Shown here: in pieces, positions 10,704 to 24,623 of the stretch | How positions within the stretch are numbered: the first letter of the stretch is position 1 | Layout of the letters: every line of letters starts with the position of its first letter | Translations under genes and position numbers: made by a program | Assembly: GCA_028641055.1 (NCBI GenBank) | Contig: CM054057.1 | Coordinates: 403,114,814 to 403,178,813, forward strand | Length of the DNA stretch: 64,000 bases | Direction of reading: 5' to 3' | Origin: Alopecurus myosuroides | Lineage: Eukaryota; Streptophyta; Magnoliopsida; Poales; Poaceae | Notes under the pieces: model-generated | What the model saw: only the letters and a program-made list of their open reading frames with translations | Database searches by the model: none | Told to the model about the DNA's origin: nothing

Positions 10704-12349
10704 TGTAGGGTTCGTTGCATAGAAAACAAAAAATTTCCTACGCGAGAGACACCCGAAAGGCCAAGATCTAATCTAGGAGATGAAAGCAACGGGCATCGAG
10801 AGAGTATTAAGAAGAACATACCCTCGAAGACACAAAGTGTTATGAGATATAATCTCGTTGTTGGCGTAGTTGTACTCACACTGATCCCGGGAGCGAGAAG
10901 ATGTGCACCGCAATCCGGCGGTGCCTCCGTGGTCGGTCACACGTATGGTTGATAACGACCTACGTTCCCTCGATACAGCGGGGGAGCGGAAGTAGAGGAC
11001 ACCTCGAAACTCTAGCAGCACGACGGCATTGTGGTGGTGAAGAATACCACGGTCACGACTTCACCAAGCCGGAGACCATGGAATGGAGCATCAGGTGGAG
11101 AGGAAGTGAGGTGGGGAAGTGTGTGTAGGAGGAGGAGCCCTCAACCTCCTTTTATAGCGAGAGGGAGGCAGCCCAAGGGTGGGTTGCGGCCTGACATGGT
11201 GGTTCCCCCACCTCTTCCATCTTCATGTGAGTGGACACTCCACTCACATCCACTCATCCTTCCATTATTTCCACTTAGAAAATCCAAGAGTTTTTATTTA
11301 ATAAATAAAAAACTTTTTTATTTCTTTATTATTATTTGTTAATTCCATTAACAAACATTTGCATATAGCACCTCGAATCATTTGTTAATTCTATTAACAA
11401 CCATTCGACGAAGAATCCCTTGAACTATTTCAATTTTCCCCAAAACAATTTCGGTGATGCTCAACACATTTTTCGATATTCCGTATCCTCTCAAATGCGT
11501 CATCGAACCTTAAGTGTGTCACCCTACGGTTTGCAGTAAGATAGACATGATCGAGACTCCTCTCCAATCAATAATCAACAGTGGGATCTGGAGATCCGTG
11601 ACGAATCCTATATATTCAACGATGACTCTCGTGATCGTGTGAACCATCAACGTCGTGAACTATTCCCATTGTCTCGCGATATTTTACTTGCCTGAGATTC
11701 GATCATTGGTATCAACCATACCTTGTTCAATCTCGTTACTGACAAGTACTCTTTTCTCGTTTCCATGATATGACATCCTTGTGACCTAGTCACGTGCTTG
11801 CAAGCGGTGTCGATTTGATATCACCGAGAGGGTCCAGAGTATATCTCTCCGTCATTTGGATGGAAAAATCCCACTCTTGATCCATGAGCCTCGACTAATA
11901 CTTTACGAATACCTAACGACACCTTTATAGTCACCCTGTTACGGTGTGACGTTTGATGACATCAAGGCATCCTTCTGGTATCAGTGATTGACATGATCTC
12001 ATGGTCTAAGGAATAAGTTACTTCGTATGCAAGATATAACAATATAAACTAAATGACTTGATCGTATTGTTATCTTGATATTGGGTCTATGTTCATCACC
12101 TCATTCTTCTAATGACATGACCCCATTATTAACAACATCCAATGTTCATGATCAGGAAACCTTGATCATCTATTAATCAACGAGCTAGTTAAAAGAGAGG
12201 CTTTACTAGGAACCATTGTTTGTTTATTAAACACACATGTATCAACGTTTCCGGTTAATACAATTCTAGCATGAGAAATAAACATTTATCATAAACAAGG
12301 AGTAAGATAATAACCACTTTATTATTGCCTCTCGGGCATATTCCCTTCA
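10704..12349 (-). repeat. Angela-like 3' LTR (1646 bp)
   Basis: Inverse orientation: the element-sense start TGAAGGGAATATG is at 12349 and the end CCTACA at 10704. It matches 17282-18931 along its length with scattered substitutions and small indels. Confidence 0.9.
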
Positions 12350-12361
12350 GTCTCCCACTTG
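12350..12361 (-). other. Angela-like polypurine tract
   Basis: On the minus strand CAAGTGGGAGAC lies directly before the LTR start, the usual polypurine tract of this copia group. Confidence 0.75.
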
Positions 12362-15300
12362 CACTAGAGTCAATAATCTAGTCTGTAAGCACTTAACACA
12401 TATGGCGTTCCAGTGTTATTACCATGCTTCGCATGTGGTAAACATCATCAAAAAGATCTAAACTATTCAGGTCCTATTGTATTTGCATGTTCTTTGCGTC
12501 TACACGCATCATTCATTCTCTAATGAGATGGATTTGTATATATTTTGTCAAACGGTGAAACCTTAATTCCTCAGATTAAACCAATGTTACTAACATTGTG
12601 AAAATGAGGCTTCATAGTGTCAGCATTCTTCGAAATTCACCAAGTTCAATAAAGAACTTCTTGACACAAAATTATCTTATTATTTGTTGTCAACACAACG
12701 ATATACTTAGCCTTTGTAGTATCCGTCACAATACTTTAATTTTGAAACTCTTTCAAATCCAGCATGGAACTTTCTTCCAGCTTATTGTGCTACCCATCAT
12801 CACATATTTTAATTGAGATAAAATTATTTGAATATATGAAAAGACTATTAGTGTAACATATTACAAAAAATAGTATGTCATTACTTCATAGGAAAATATA
12901 TCCTTAGCATTTCTAAAATGGCATAAGGATCTCTCCCACTGTTGTCTAATCATCATATGAATTATCCTGCTATAACATTTTATAGCACAGGACTCATCTG
13001 GTTGTGTACATAGCATGGAAAACATGACTTAGAAATCTTGATTTCAATTGCGCTCATCATGTGTCAAAACACTTGAATCTTGCTCAATTCTTTTCCATGT
13101 GGCAAGAACTCCTTCTTGTTATTTCGATATTGACTTACTGCAATATTTCATCTATGTAATTTGGCTCAACCATATCAGACGCTTCAATCCATCTCTTATA
13201 GAAATCGAAGCCCAATATTTCCTAAGCCTTTCATAAATATGAAAATCTTAACCGTGTTAATTTAAAATACATATTTTCCAATCAAACATATGTCATCTAC
13301 ATTGGAAATATGTCATAGCGCTCCCACTTACTTTATTGTAACTTTACAAGAATCTTTATCGTTCATGATGGAATAAAACTCTTTTGATAACTTCATTAAG
13401 GTAAAGATTCCAACTTCGTTATGCTCACTTCGACCATTGAAGTTTGCATACCTTTCCAACAACCTTTTGAATTCTACAAAACTCCCAGGCTGTGTCAAGT
13501 ACACAGCCTCGATCAAACTTCCTCGAGAGGAGAGTTGGTTTTGTTATTCAACTGCCATATCATAATATGTAGCTTTTGCTAGAACTATCCGGAAATACAA
13601 AAGCATCACGACAGAATATCAAAATCTTGCAGTAGTCAACTCTTTGAACTTCGTCGAAAACAACTTTTCGATAAGTACAACTTCAAAGGATGTAAAAATC
13701 CATGTCTTTGTTGCTATATAGACCCTTTTGCTATCGTTAGGCATCATGCCTATCGAAAGGACTACCAAGTCACATACTTGATATTCATACGGGGATACTA
13801 TCGCAGATATAATGACTCATAGTCAATTTTACGAATTCAGGGCTCATCATTTGCTTCCATTATAAGGTCCAGCTCCTTTGTTGTCAAGACAACACTTTAA
13901 TCTTAAACCACAAGTTGGTCTAAGTACAAAGTTTTAGAACTTTTATGGTTCAGTTCGCAAACTCATTCATAGTATCTACAACACTTGTAGTGTCTTCTAC
14001 TTGGTCAAAATAGCAAACCCCGGAACAACTTCCAGTGATGCGCTACTCTTGACATGGTAACGAAGATTCTCTAATCTCGTTGAGGTTGTACTGTCCTCCC
14101 ACTCACTTATTTCGCAAGAACTATTTTCTCGTGAAATCAACCCTTTCTAACAAACAACATTTGTCTTTGGTCGGTGATAGGAGAAATACCCAATGGATTC
14201 TTTGGGATAAACTTATAAACATATATGTATCCTATTTTTGTTCTAAACATTTTACACATGCTATGCATACCAAAACTTAAGAAAAAGACAATTCGGGTCA
14301 TTACCCAAACCATATCTTATATGGTGTCAATTTCAACGGATCATGATGGCACTCTTTTCAGTGTAAAAGCGGTTGTCACTAATGTATCAACTACAAAATT
14401 ATAATGGCATTTTTATTAATCTTACCATATCCAACAAGGTTTTATTTTTTTCTCGTGAATACTCAAAACTAATGTGGGGTATTCGAGAAGTATAAGTTGT
14501 AGAAAAATTCTGCAACTCCTCAGATGTTTTTCTAAACTCTTAATTCAAACTTTATCCTTTATGATCCAATCATAAATACGTGATTATCTTGTTACAATGA
14601 TTTTAACTTCATACTAACAATAATTTGAACCAATTCAAAAATGTCAAACTCCATTCTCTTTAAATATATATACACATATATCTACTCAAATCATCGACGG
14701 AATTTTATGAAGAAAAAATTAATCCACCACACATGACTATACATAATGGACTATATACATCAATATGTAAAATCTCCATTAAATTAGTCGTCCATTCTAC
14801 TTTGGCGTATGAACGGAATTTTAGTCATCTTTTGGAAGAGGTCTCACAAGCGTCAATTTATTTAAAACAAAATGACTCTGGAAGTCCATCTATATGGAGT
14901 TCCTTAATGTTTTCCTTTCTGATATGAACTAAAATGGTGGTGTCACAATTTAGGTGAAATTATTTTACAGCTTGCAACATTTAGCATTTAGTTTTATAGA
15001 TGTTTACTTTACCAACATGATTTACATTAACTCATCCATCAATTATGGAATATGGTCATAGTTTGAACAATCTCATTTGTTCTCACAAAAGTCCGGAACA
15101 AAATAACAACTTATTAAGTTGTTAAAATAAATCTTGAATGTTTGGTTCGATACGACAATGAACACAATAATACTTTATTACTGTTCTTGTCATGATCAAT
15201 CCCACATCTACTACTAGTTCCTTTTAGGCCCTTTTATTTCTTGCATTGCATTGCTTTGTATGACAACTCATACCAACCAATGTGGTATCAAAATACCCAA

Positions 15301-17264
15301 AAAATACTTTGTTAACTAGTAATACATCTATAACTTGTATATCAAGCATATACTCCTGAGCTGGACTTTTCTAGTTATCTTCTTTTTCTGCCATATATCT
15401 TTTTGTAATTCTATTTTCAATATTCCCTTTCTTTTACAGAAGAATCATTCATCATCAAACAACGCTAGTCGTACTAGCACATTTTCCTTGGTGTGTTAGT
15501 CATATACTATCACCAGTTGTGTCATACTTTAAGTTTGATTGTTCTACTAATATCACCATTTTAATAGCATTCTTCTAGATTCCACTCTTAGCAATCTCCA
15601 AGCAAGGTAAACGATTTTTACCCATACTTTTAATCCATCTCATCATAACAATTTTATGATTAAGCTACTATAGCCCGAAGGAAGGAATTTAGAGGATAAT
15701 TTTTTTTAGCGCCCAACTTCTTAGAATATTCAAACGCCTAGCGTCTTCAATCATTACATATATTCAAATAATATAAGCATACATTGTCACGCTAAATTAT
15801 ACTCAGTCATGTTGCCACAAATAAGTTTCTAGATATCAATATATCTTTCACTTGATTGTTTTTGAAAATAACTATTTCAGTTCCAAAATCACCTTGATCA
15901 ACAAAACATTCTTTTGAAGATAAAGTAATACGGAAGCAACCATGACTCTGGATTCTAAGTAGGAATTATTTTCTCTCTAGATCAATCAATCATTAATCAT
16001 ATGGAGCTAGGTAGGAAATACCGAAAATCTACAATAGGACTCAATTTTAAATTTCACTAATACGGTACCAATATTAAATGGTATTTACCAAATCATAACA
16101 GTTATATCTCAATTAACAATCTAAGTGTAAGGTAGTTTTGTGGATGCCAATGAATACTACAACTTGTGCAAATTCACTTTGATTGGTTGTTCATGATAAA
16201 TAAGTTCAAGTTAATTCAAAATTATGCCATGAACTCCCACTCAAAAAACAACATCCCTCTTAGTCTTCTTTAGTGATTACATGAACCAAATTCACTACAC
16301 CAAAACCGATCATCACGTGAGATGATGTAGCTTCAAAGGCGAACATCGACATGTTCATCATATCATCCATATGACTAATGTTTTACCTTTCTATTACGTG
16401 TTCCGAGGCAATGTATGTACATGCTAGGGTCGCCAAGTAGAACCGTAGTATTGCGTGTGTTCCGAGGCCATGTTTGTACATGTTAGGCTCGTCAACACCT
16501 GTTGTATGTGAGCGTTGAGTCTGTCACGCCCGATCATCACGTGGTGTCTAGTAACGACGAACTTTCTTAACAGTGCATACTAAGCAAGAACAGATTATTA
16601 TCTTGATATTAAGTGAGAGGGTTCATCTTATAATGCTACCGCCGCTATCTAAGCAAAATAAGATGCATAAAAAGGATTAACATCACATGTATGGATAATG
16701 TGACATGATATGGTCCTTCTTGCACTTGATCTCCATCATGTGCATCATGGTATGATCTCCATCATTCCACCGGCGTGGCACCAATGTTCATGGCACCTCC
16801 ATTTTGATTTCCATCAATAATAAGACAACCATATGGATACCTTCCCGTATATCAATAATTTACAAAAGACATCATCTATAAATAAAATTTGTAACATTGA
16901 TCATATCACATCACATGCCCAGCAAAAACTAGTTACATGCCTCTAATTTATTTTTGCATATTTTACGTGGCTTAGGACTTTCGAGGATAGAACCGTTCAT
17001 ACCTACGAACATCAACCACAACGTTGATAAACATATTTTTAACAACCCTTCGTATATTAGATCTTAACTATAGTTGGAGAAACAGACACCCCCTCAGCCA
17101 CAAGTGAGACAGGTCTAGCGTACATAGTACACGTAAAGTTTGTCTAGGGAAGATTCATCCAACTATGCCACTAAGATCATAAAATACTCAAGGAGGCAAT
17201 AACATGATCATCAACGCCCACATACACCTATGTGTTCTACCCGTGCAAAACATCTACGCATAGA
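12362..17264 (-). pseudogene. Degenerate copia gag-pol of the Angela-like element
   Basis: No long frame survives, but traces of copia polyprotein are readable on the minus strand. Around 14220-14090 the translation follows the integrase-to-RT linker (PKESIGYF, then KGLISRENSS with a stop between). Around 13516-13330 it follows the RT region (AVYLTQPGSF, with a decayed copy of the usual YGLKQASR). The sequence is AT-rich with many stops in all frames, as expected for old C-to-T decay. The part near 16400-17100 has the repeat-rich look of a 5' untranslated leader. No gene in the region appears functional. Confidence 0.75.
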
Positions 17265-17280
17265 TCCGGCTCTGATACCA
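17265..17280 (-). other. Angela-like primer-binding site (tRNA-iMet type)
   Basis: On the minus strand this reads TGGTATCAGAGCCGGA, the standard initiator-methionine tRNA primer site, one base inside the 5' LTR. Confidence 0.9.
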
Positions 17281-17281
17281 C

Positions 17282-18931
17282 TGTAGGGTTTGTTGCATAG
17301 AAAAAAAATATTCCTACGCGAGAGACACCCGAAAGGCCAAGATCTAATCTAGGACATGAAAGCAACGGTCATAGAGAGAGTCTTAAGAAGAACATACCCT
17401 CGAAGACACAAAGCATTACGAGATCAAATCTCGTTGTTGGTGTAGTCGTACTCACACTGACCCCGAGAGCGAGAAGATGTGCACCGCAATTCGGCGGTGC
17501 CTCCGTGATCGGTCACACGTACGGTTGATGACGACCTCCGTTCCCTCGATCCAGTGGGGAAGCGGAAGTAGAGGATCCCACGGAACTCCAGCAGCACGAC
17601 GACGTGGTGGTGGTGAAGAATCCGATGGTTAGGGCTTCACCAAGCCGGAGAGACCATGGAATGCAGCAGCGGGTGCAGAGGAAGTGAGGTGGGCAAGTGT
17701 GTGTAGGAGGAGGAGCCCTCACCCTCCTTTTATAGGGAAAGGGAGGCAACCCAAGGGTGGGGTGCGGCTAGCCATGGTGGTGCCCTCACCACTTCCATAT
17801 TCATGTGAGTGGACAGTCCACTCACATCCACTCATCCTTCGTTTATTTCCCACTTAGAAAATCCAAGAGTTTTTCTTTAATAAATAAATAAAAAAATTAT
17901 TTCTTTATTTATATTTGTTAATTCCATTAACAAACATTTTCATATAGCACCTCGAATCATTTGTTAATTCTATTAACAACCATTTGACGAAAAACCCCTT
18001 GAACTATTTCAATTTTCTCCGAAACAATTTCGGTGCTGCTGAAAACATTCTTAGATATTCCGTATCCTCTCAAATGCGTCATCGAACCTTAAGTGGGTCA
18101 TCCTACGGTTCGCGAATAAGATAGACATGATCGAGACTCCTCTCTGATCAATAATCAACAGCGGGATCTGGAGATCTGTGATGACTCTTATATATTCAAC
18201 GATGACTCTCGTGATCCGTGTGAACCATCAACATCGTGATCTATTCCCTTTGTCTCGCGATATTTTACTTGTCCGAGATTCGATCATTGGTATCAACCAT
18301 ACCTTGTTCAATCTCGTTACCGACAAGTACTCTTTTCTCGTTTTCCGTGATATGACATCCTTGTGACCTAGTCACGTGCTTGCAAGCGGTGTCGATGTGA
18401 TATCACCAAGAGGGCATAGAGTATATATCTCCATCATTTGGATGGAGAAATCCCACTCCTTATCCATGAGCCTCAACTAATATTTTACGAATACCTAACG
18501 TCACCTTTATAGTCACCCTTTTACGATGTGACGTTTGATGACATTAAAGCATCCTTCCGGTATCAGTGATTGACATTCTCTCATGGTCTAAGGAATAAGT
18601 TACTTCGTACGCAAGATATAACAATATAAACTAAATGACTTGATCGTATTGTTATCTTGATATTGGGTCTATGTTCATCACATCATTCTTCTAATGAAAT
18701 CACCCTGTTATTAACAACATCCAATGTTCACGATCAGGAAACCTTGATCATCGTTTAATCAACGAGCTAGTTAAAAGAGAGGCTTTACTAGGAACCATTG
18801 TTTGTTTATTAAACACACATGTATCGACGTTTCCAGTTAATACAATTCTAGCATTAGAAATAAAAATTTATCATAAACAAGGAATAAGATAATAACCACT
18901 TTATTATTGCCTCTCGGGCATATTCCCTTCA
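17282..18931 (-). repeat. Angela-like 5' LTR (1650 bp)
   Basis: Partner of 10704-12349, next to the primer-binding site. Its outer edge is followed by the CACCC duplication and then by the RNase H frame of element C. Confidence 0.9.
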
Positions 18932-19819
18932 CACCCTGGCAAGGCTAATGTGGTAGCTGACGCCCCGAGTCGCAAGATTTATGTATTACGGCGGGAGAAT
19001 TGCCCGATGACCTATGCAAGGGATTTAAGGACCTCAGACTGGAAATGGTACCTAAAGGATTCGTAGCATCTCTAGTAGTACAACCCACTCTAATGGATAG
19101 GATACGTGAAGCCCAAAAAGGAGACAAATATCTAGAGGAAATTAGGGTGAACTTGAGAAGAGAGAAGGCTTCGGGATTTCGTGAAGATGACCAAGGAACC
19201 CTCTGGTTTGAGAAGCGTGTTTGTATAGCCAATGATCCTGATCTTAGGAATCTGATTTTACAAGTATCCCATGAAACTCCTTACTCCATCCACCCGGGTA
19301 ATACCAAGATGTTTATGGATGTGAAGGAAAGATTTGGGTGGAATAATCTGAAGAAAGACATAGCAGAATACATGGCCAAGTGTGATGTATGCAGTAGGGT
19401 GAAGGCAGAGCATGAGAAACCAGCAGGACTACTACAACCATTGAAAGAACATGACTGGAAGTGGGAGGATATTGGTATGGATTTCATTACTGGTCTGCCC
19501 AGGACTAAGTCTGGATATGACTCCATTTGGGTAGTAGTGGATCGTTTAACAAAAGTAGCTCACTTCATACCATTAAAAACCACTTATACCAGTGCAAAGT
19601 TAGCTGAAATATACATGAAGAGGATTGTGTGCATTCATGGGGTTCCCAAGAGTAGTGTGTAGGATAGGGGAACACAATTTACATCTCATTTCTGGAAACA
19701 ACTACATGAATCCCTAGGAACTAGATTGGAGTTTAGAACAACTTTTCATCAACAGAAAAATGGCCAGACCGAGAGGGTGAATCAGATTGTGAAAGATATG
19801 CTAAGAGCTTGCGCACTAG
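18932..19819 (+). pseudogene. Element C end of RNase H and integrase (first part)
   Basis: This continues the frame cut at 10703: [11 protein letters not shown] is the final RNase H motif. After a frameshift near 18990, integrase follows with the zinc-binding H-H-C-C (HETPYSIHPG and CDVCSRVK), the first catalytic D in [11 protein letters not shown] and the second D in a stop-DRGTQF sequence. The stop is a TAG at 19660-19662. It ends at RACAL, where element E is inserted; the duplication ACTAG is at 19815-19819. The rest of the core, after the catalytic Glu, resumes at 57058. Confidence 0.88.
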
Positions 19820-20150
19820 TGTGACGCCCCGAGATCGGGCACTATGCAGATTTCAGCATTCCCGCCAAAATCCACATAATAACCGATTCCAGGTTGCCAC
19901 TTGTGATAACATTACAACAGTTCACGAATAATCCACAACAACAGAGGAGGTATATACAAGACGACTCAAACGAGTCAAGGATACAACTGATACAATACAA
20001 AGATCCAAATAACAGCGGAAGAAACAACATAGTGTCCGACTACGGACAAGATACAAATTGGACTAAGAGTCCTGAAGATAACCGATGGCGTCCAATCCCT
20101 GCCCAGGCCAAGCCGGAGGGATTCCCAAGCTAACATCGTCAGACTTCAAA

Positions 20151-21470
20151 CCTGTTGACTGCAATGTGGAATATGCAGCCACGAAATGGATTCGTGGGTC
20201 AGTACGGTTAAGTACTGGCAAGTGGATAAACCATACTCACAAGATACCAGTGTAACCAATCATCACAAGATACAAATACTTTGGGTACAACGGAAAGGAA
20301 GGGATTATTGTAAAGAAGCGGCAGCGGGATGCACTAACTAACTACAGAGACTCGCTACAACATCCGGCTAAAAGAAAGGGATAAGATAGCGCGACAGAAC
20401 CAGCTATAACTACTCACCAAACAATACCCATCCAATGTTACCCCCTACTAAGGAAGCAACCCAAGGAAACTCACACGGTTGATTAAGGTGACATTCATGT
20501 TTATGGTGGAGGTAATCTATATTACTAGTCAAGTTATCATCGTTAAGTGTAAGTTGTCTGAGTACTTGTTATCCAGCACTTTCACCAAGTCATCCATAAC
20601 CGCGGACAACACGGCTTCTCGAGAAGATTTAACCCTGCAGGGATGCACCAATTTGGCCGTACACGTAAGAATGACCCGCCAGGCGAGGAGCAAATCCACC
20701 AAGCGAGGCACTCAACACAACCCAACTCCTCTTCGCATCAAGCCCAAAGAACCCCGTGCAGTTGAGCGCACGGCTAATCAAGCCCCACAAAGAAAAGGGG
20801 ACCCTCATAGCACTCTAAGAACGTGTCTCCCTAAATGCCGACTACAAAAGTTCCACCCTGGCGCCAAGTGTTCGCACCTGCATATGCATGCGGCAAATGG
20901 AAAACCCGAACTAAATGAGGCAATTTGGACGAGATGCGAATCGAATCAGAATTGCGGGGGGCGCCCATACTCGCTTCCCACAGGCGGTTAGTGCGCTCAT
21001 CATGGATCAATGGACAAGACCCTTTTCCTAATTAGGGTCGACACTAGCAGGCCTCAAAACCACGCCGGGCCTCCTGCCGGTGCCTTATCATCAAATTATT
21101 ATTACCCAAAACATTAACATGTTGTTGATTGAATTGAAACCCAACTATCAAACTAAACAGGTGATCAGACGGACAACAAGACTCGAGCGCAAACAACACT
21201 AAGCATGCAACTACGACACGAGGGCCAACAAGGTAAACAAACAACAGTTAATAGGAAGTGGAAGGAAGGCTATATCATGGCTGCAAGGTAAACATATGAT
21301 AGGATCGAGACGCAAGCATCGAATCATAAGGCTAGCATAAGAACAACGGAAAGAATCGGTAACAAGTGATGAAAGGCAGCCATTTGGCAACAAGTGAGTA
21401 TACTTGCCTGGAATCCAGCAAGTAGAGGTACATCCGCAGAACTTGTCGTTGCTCACACCATCTCAACGTC
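20151..21470 (-). other. Exon-like structure in the E LTR, frame lost
   Basis: The segment 21470-21408 follows an acceptor-like GGATAG and ends at CCAG/GCAAGT, the same GC-type donor as in A, and it shares GACGTTGAGA with exon 2 of A. A TGA in the A-equivalent frame interrupts it. The downstream counterpart begins after CAACAG at 20151 and reads KSDDVS. Splice-site positions are kept but coding potential is weak, so in E this may be noncoding. Confidence 0.35.
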
Positions 21471-22723
21471 CTATCCGCGAAGAAGCAATGAACTAGAACA
21501 AACACCGGATGCAACAATTACTACTACGGCAAAAGATCCAGCATGATCCTATTTTATATGCATGATAAGTTTAAGGATGCATCAATGATAAACTAGTTGA
21601 CATAGTTAACATATTTAAATGGGCCCATATGCAATTTGTATTGCATATGGAAAAGCCCATGAATTAATGTTGAATTAAATGATCTACAAATAAACATCAT
21701 GTGAAAGTTGATTAGAATGATGCATGGATGATGAAAACAATAAGAAAACAACATTAACTTCAATTTGATATGTTGCTTACCAAGTTTGGAAATTTATTTA
21801 TTAAGTTATGAAATTTGGCTTCTTAAATGAGTTACACAAACATTTATTGTTTTCACCCATTTTAATTGCTCAAAACAGATAACAAAATTTATATTTGGAA
21901 AGAACACAAAATTATAGATGGAATACATATTTCATTTGTTGAATTTGGATTTTAGATGAGCAAGTTATTAAATTGACAATTTTAAATGCATTAATTAAGA
22001 AATAGTTGTTTTCAGCAATTTAATTTATTCAAAATAGAAAACAAAGTATATATTTGCAAAGTTCATGAAAAATGGGATGGAAAACATATTTTACATGTTG
22101 GAATTGGATTTGAATTGCCCAAGATATGAATTTTGCAATTTAAAAGGTTTAATTAAAGCATTGAATTATTGGACCACTTCTAATTAGGGAAAACAGTAAA
22201 AAAAAATTGCATTGAAAAGATTGAAAACATGTATCAAATGTTTCACTGAACATTTTGAGCTATTAAACATAATTTTTGGGTTATTAATGAATTTATTATG
22301 CAATTTTTCATAAGTAGTCTTATTCTGCCCTTTTTAGTAAACAGAGGGAAACATGTCCAAAATTAATTCAATTGTGACCAAATAAAATACCAATGTGTCG
22401 AGTTTGTTAAGACAAATTTTTAGAGCCCAAGTTTGCTCAAATTGTATGAACAGAACTAAAGTTATGAAATTCCAAATTTTCCATTTTTTATTGCATTTTC
22501 AGTAATTAATTATTTAGTGCAAAAATTATTACAGAAACATATTGCATTGTTGTTACTAATGGAAAGAGCACAATATTTTGAATCCACAGAAACTTGAATC
22601 GTTGAATTTGGAGCAAAATTCAATTTGTTGTTGATTTTACAATTAAGGGTTCAGATCTGTTTTCTGGAATTCGAGAGAAAAAAGGAAAAGGCTGAGAAAA
22701 AAGGGTGGCTTTTGCGCCCAAGG

Positions 22724-22777
22724 GGATTCGAACTCGGGCTGCTGGCTTGCACGCAAGGGTGCTAACCAGCTGGGATA
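22724..22777 (-). other. tRNA-like module in the left LTR of E
   Basis: On the minus strand an A-box-like TATCCCAGCTGG (22777-22766) is followed by a B-box-like AGTTCGAATCC (22734-22724). The right LTR copy (55867-55814) has TAGCCCAGCTGG, a better match to the A-box consensus. Sense orientation in the element, as in A. Confidence 0.45.
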
Positions 22778-23326
22778 GTAATCCGTTTGTGAAAGGAAAT
22801 AGAGGCGCGGGCTTTTGAGGTGGCATGTGCGGGTGGACGAAACTGATACGAGATGCAGTTAACTGCATCGATCGGAAAAGAGATGACGGCCGGCGACCTA
22901 CAGCGAGGAATCCATGGCGCGGCGCGATGGCCGGCGATCAGAGCACGAGGGGAGGGGGCCTAGGCCGGGAGAAGGGTGCTCACCACGGGCAGGCGTCGAG
23001 GGAGTGCGCGGGGACGGATAGGAGAGCTCGGGGACGGGTTGGCGAGGTCGATGTAGAGGCCCCAAACCGGAAGGTTCAGAACCCCTCATATGCATTCATT
23101 CACAATCCCAGAATAACCAGTTGTGAACAACATACGTAGTTGGCATACAGAATACATCATCCATTACACGAATATTAGAGTCTTACATAAATGGTCATAT
23201 GACCAAGTTCTTGATAACTGTCACACAGGACAGACATTCAAAATAAACACAGCGGAAGACGACAAGCATAGCGTAGTAGAACCCGAGTCACGCCTCGTCC
23301 TACAGGCTGCTGACTGGGAGACGATC

Positions 23327-23394
23327 CTAACTCGCAGGGCCATCAGTGTAGAACCCCTCCTCATAGAACTCCTCCTGGGGTGGCTCCTCATAGT
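23327..23394 (-). CDS. Putative terminal acidic exon of the LTR mini-gene (element F, left LTR)
   Basis: It begins after an acceptor-like CTTATCAG and, in the phase left by the exon at 24624-24704, encodes DYEEPPQEEFYEEGFYTDG, three more residues and a TAG at 23329-23327. Its start (Asp-Tyr across the junction), acidity and phase match the terminal exon of element A at 4862-4926. An identical copy lies in the right LTR at 34645-34712. Function unknown. Confidence 0.45.
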
Positions 23395-24623
23395 CTGATA
23401 AGTAGATACCAGGGGCGAAACCAAATGAGTACATTTGAATGTACTCAACAAGACATCCTTTATAAGCTTACAATTATGCATACATGCTTATTTGGTGGAG
23501 TGGGTAGGCCATACATAAGGTTCAGCTACCCATGACAGATAAAAGATTTATCATGGTTGATTCTTCAAGTTTCTTTCTTAGTGAAAAATCCTTTAAAATA
23601 ATGTAGTTTTTCTCTCGTAGATATCACATATCTTGGAGGTTTTATAAGGCTTTTAGAAAAGAAAGTTTTCTTTTCAGAAACTTTTAGTAATAGTTTCCTT
23701 CTCATCAGTATCTCGCAGATACCAAGTCATTCCTCCATAGTACCTCTCAGGTACAAGGCCGTCCTTCAAAACCTCTTTTGAAAAGTTGACACAATACTAG
23801 CTACATGGCCATTCAACCGTCCATATCCGAGGACGCGGCTATCTCGAAATAGTTTTACTCTGCAGAGGTGTACACATTTCCACTAGATCCAGAATCCGCC
23901 ATGAAACAACCATGGACTGTCCTCAACCTATGAGAACATCAGATAACTGATCTTGACTATCCACTATGTACAAGCTAGTACATGACTATCTCTTCAATTG
24001 GGGTTCCCCCTCCCCGGCAAGCCGTGTCACACACCGCCCAGACAGGAGACCCAACTGCTGCATCCGGAGGGAAAATTAATCCCACACTTTAGATGTCCCG
24101 TATGCCCACTCCTAGCGACACTTCGGTTCGGAGGATCCAATCCTCTATAGCACTTGAGATAGCTCACACACTAACCATAACAAGTTTTTAATCAAGCCCC
24201 TACCCATATTGGGGTAAAGTGGCAGTACGATAATGGTTGTCCAGCGAAGACTAGGTTATGTGTCTTTTGTAAACATTTCTCAAAAATTTCCCATCATGAC
24301 ATCCTTCCGGTAGACAGGGTCTCACCCTTCCTCCGGAGTTTTTCTTCCATAAGGTAATTGTTTACAAAAACACATTTTATGTAGTTCATTTAAGAACTCA
24401 AATTTTAAGTTGGTGAATGGTATGTATATACCATTTAGTGGCTAAGGTCTTGGCAATACCAAGTTGACTATTAATATGATTCCTTCTTCTAATAATATTA
24501 ATAGTAGTAGTATTCACAACAAAAATAGTTTTGAGAGTATAGTTTTGTGAAAACTTCAGAAGTGAAAATCATGCATGATAGATAATGATAAGTATTTATA
24601 CAGCAAGCATTAGGATGGCTTGC

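Larger units (their letters stand above)
10704..18931 (-). mobile_element. Angela/BARE-like copia element, complete but decayed (8228 bp)
   Basis: Two LTRs flank an internal domain of 4932 bp. The ends are TGAAGGGAATATGCCC at 18931 and CCCTACA at 10704 in element orientation. The perfect 5-bp duplication CACCC is at 10699-10703 and 18932-18936. A primer-binding site and a polypurine tract fix the minus orientation. Size and LTR start are close to the Angela/BARE copia families of pooid grasses. The LTRs differ clearly more than those of E, F and G, so this is an older insert in C. Confidence 0.88.
19820..23051 (-). repeat. Element E 3' LTR, outer part (3232 bp)
   Basis: Matches 52909-56140 with few differences. 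It is cut at 23051 by element F; GTCGA at 23047-23051 is the first copy of the duplication. It holds the tRNA-like module (22724-22777) and a perfect 11-bp hairpin (21625-21650). Confidence 0.9.

Noticed and set aside
12350..17281. Short ORFs of 60-80 codons in the Angela interior as separate genes
   Set aside because: They are scattered pieces in a decayed copia polyprotein; only traces on the minus strand make sense.
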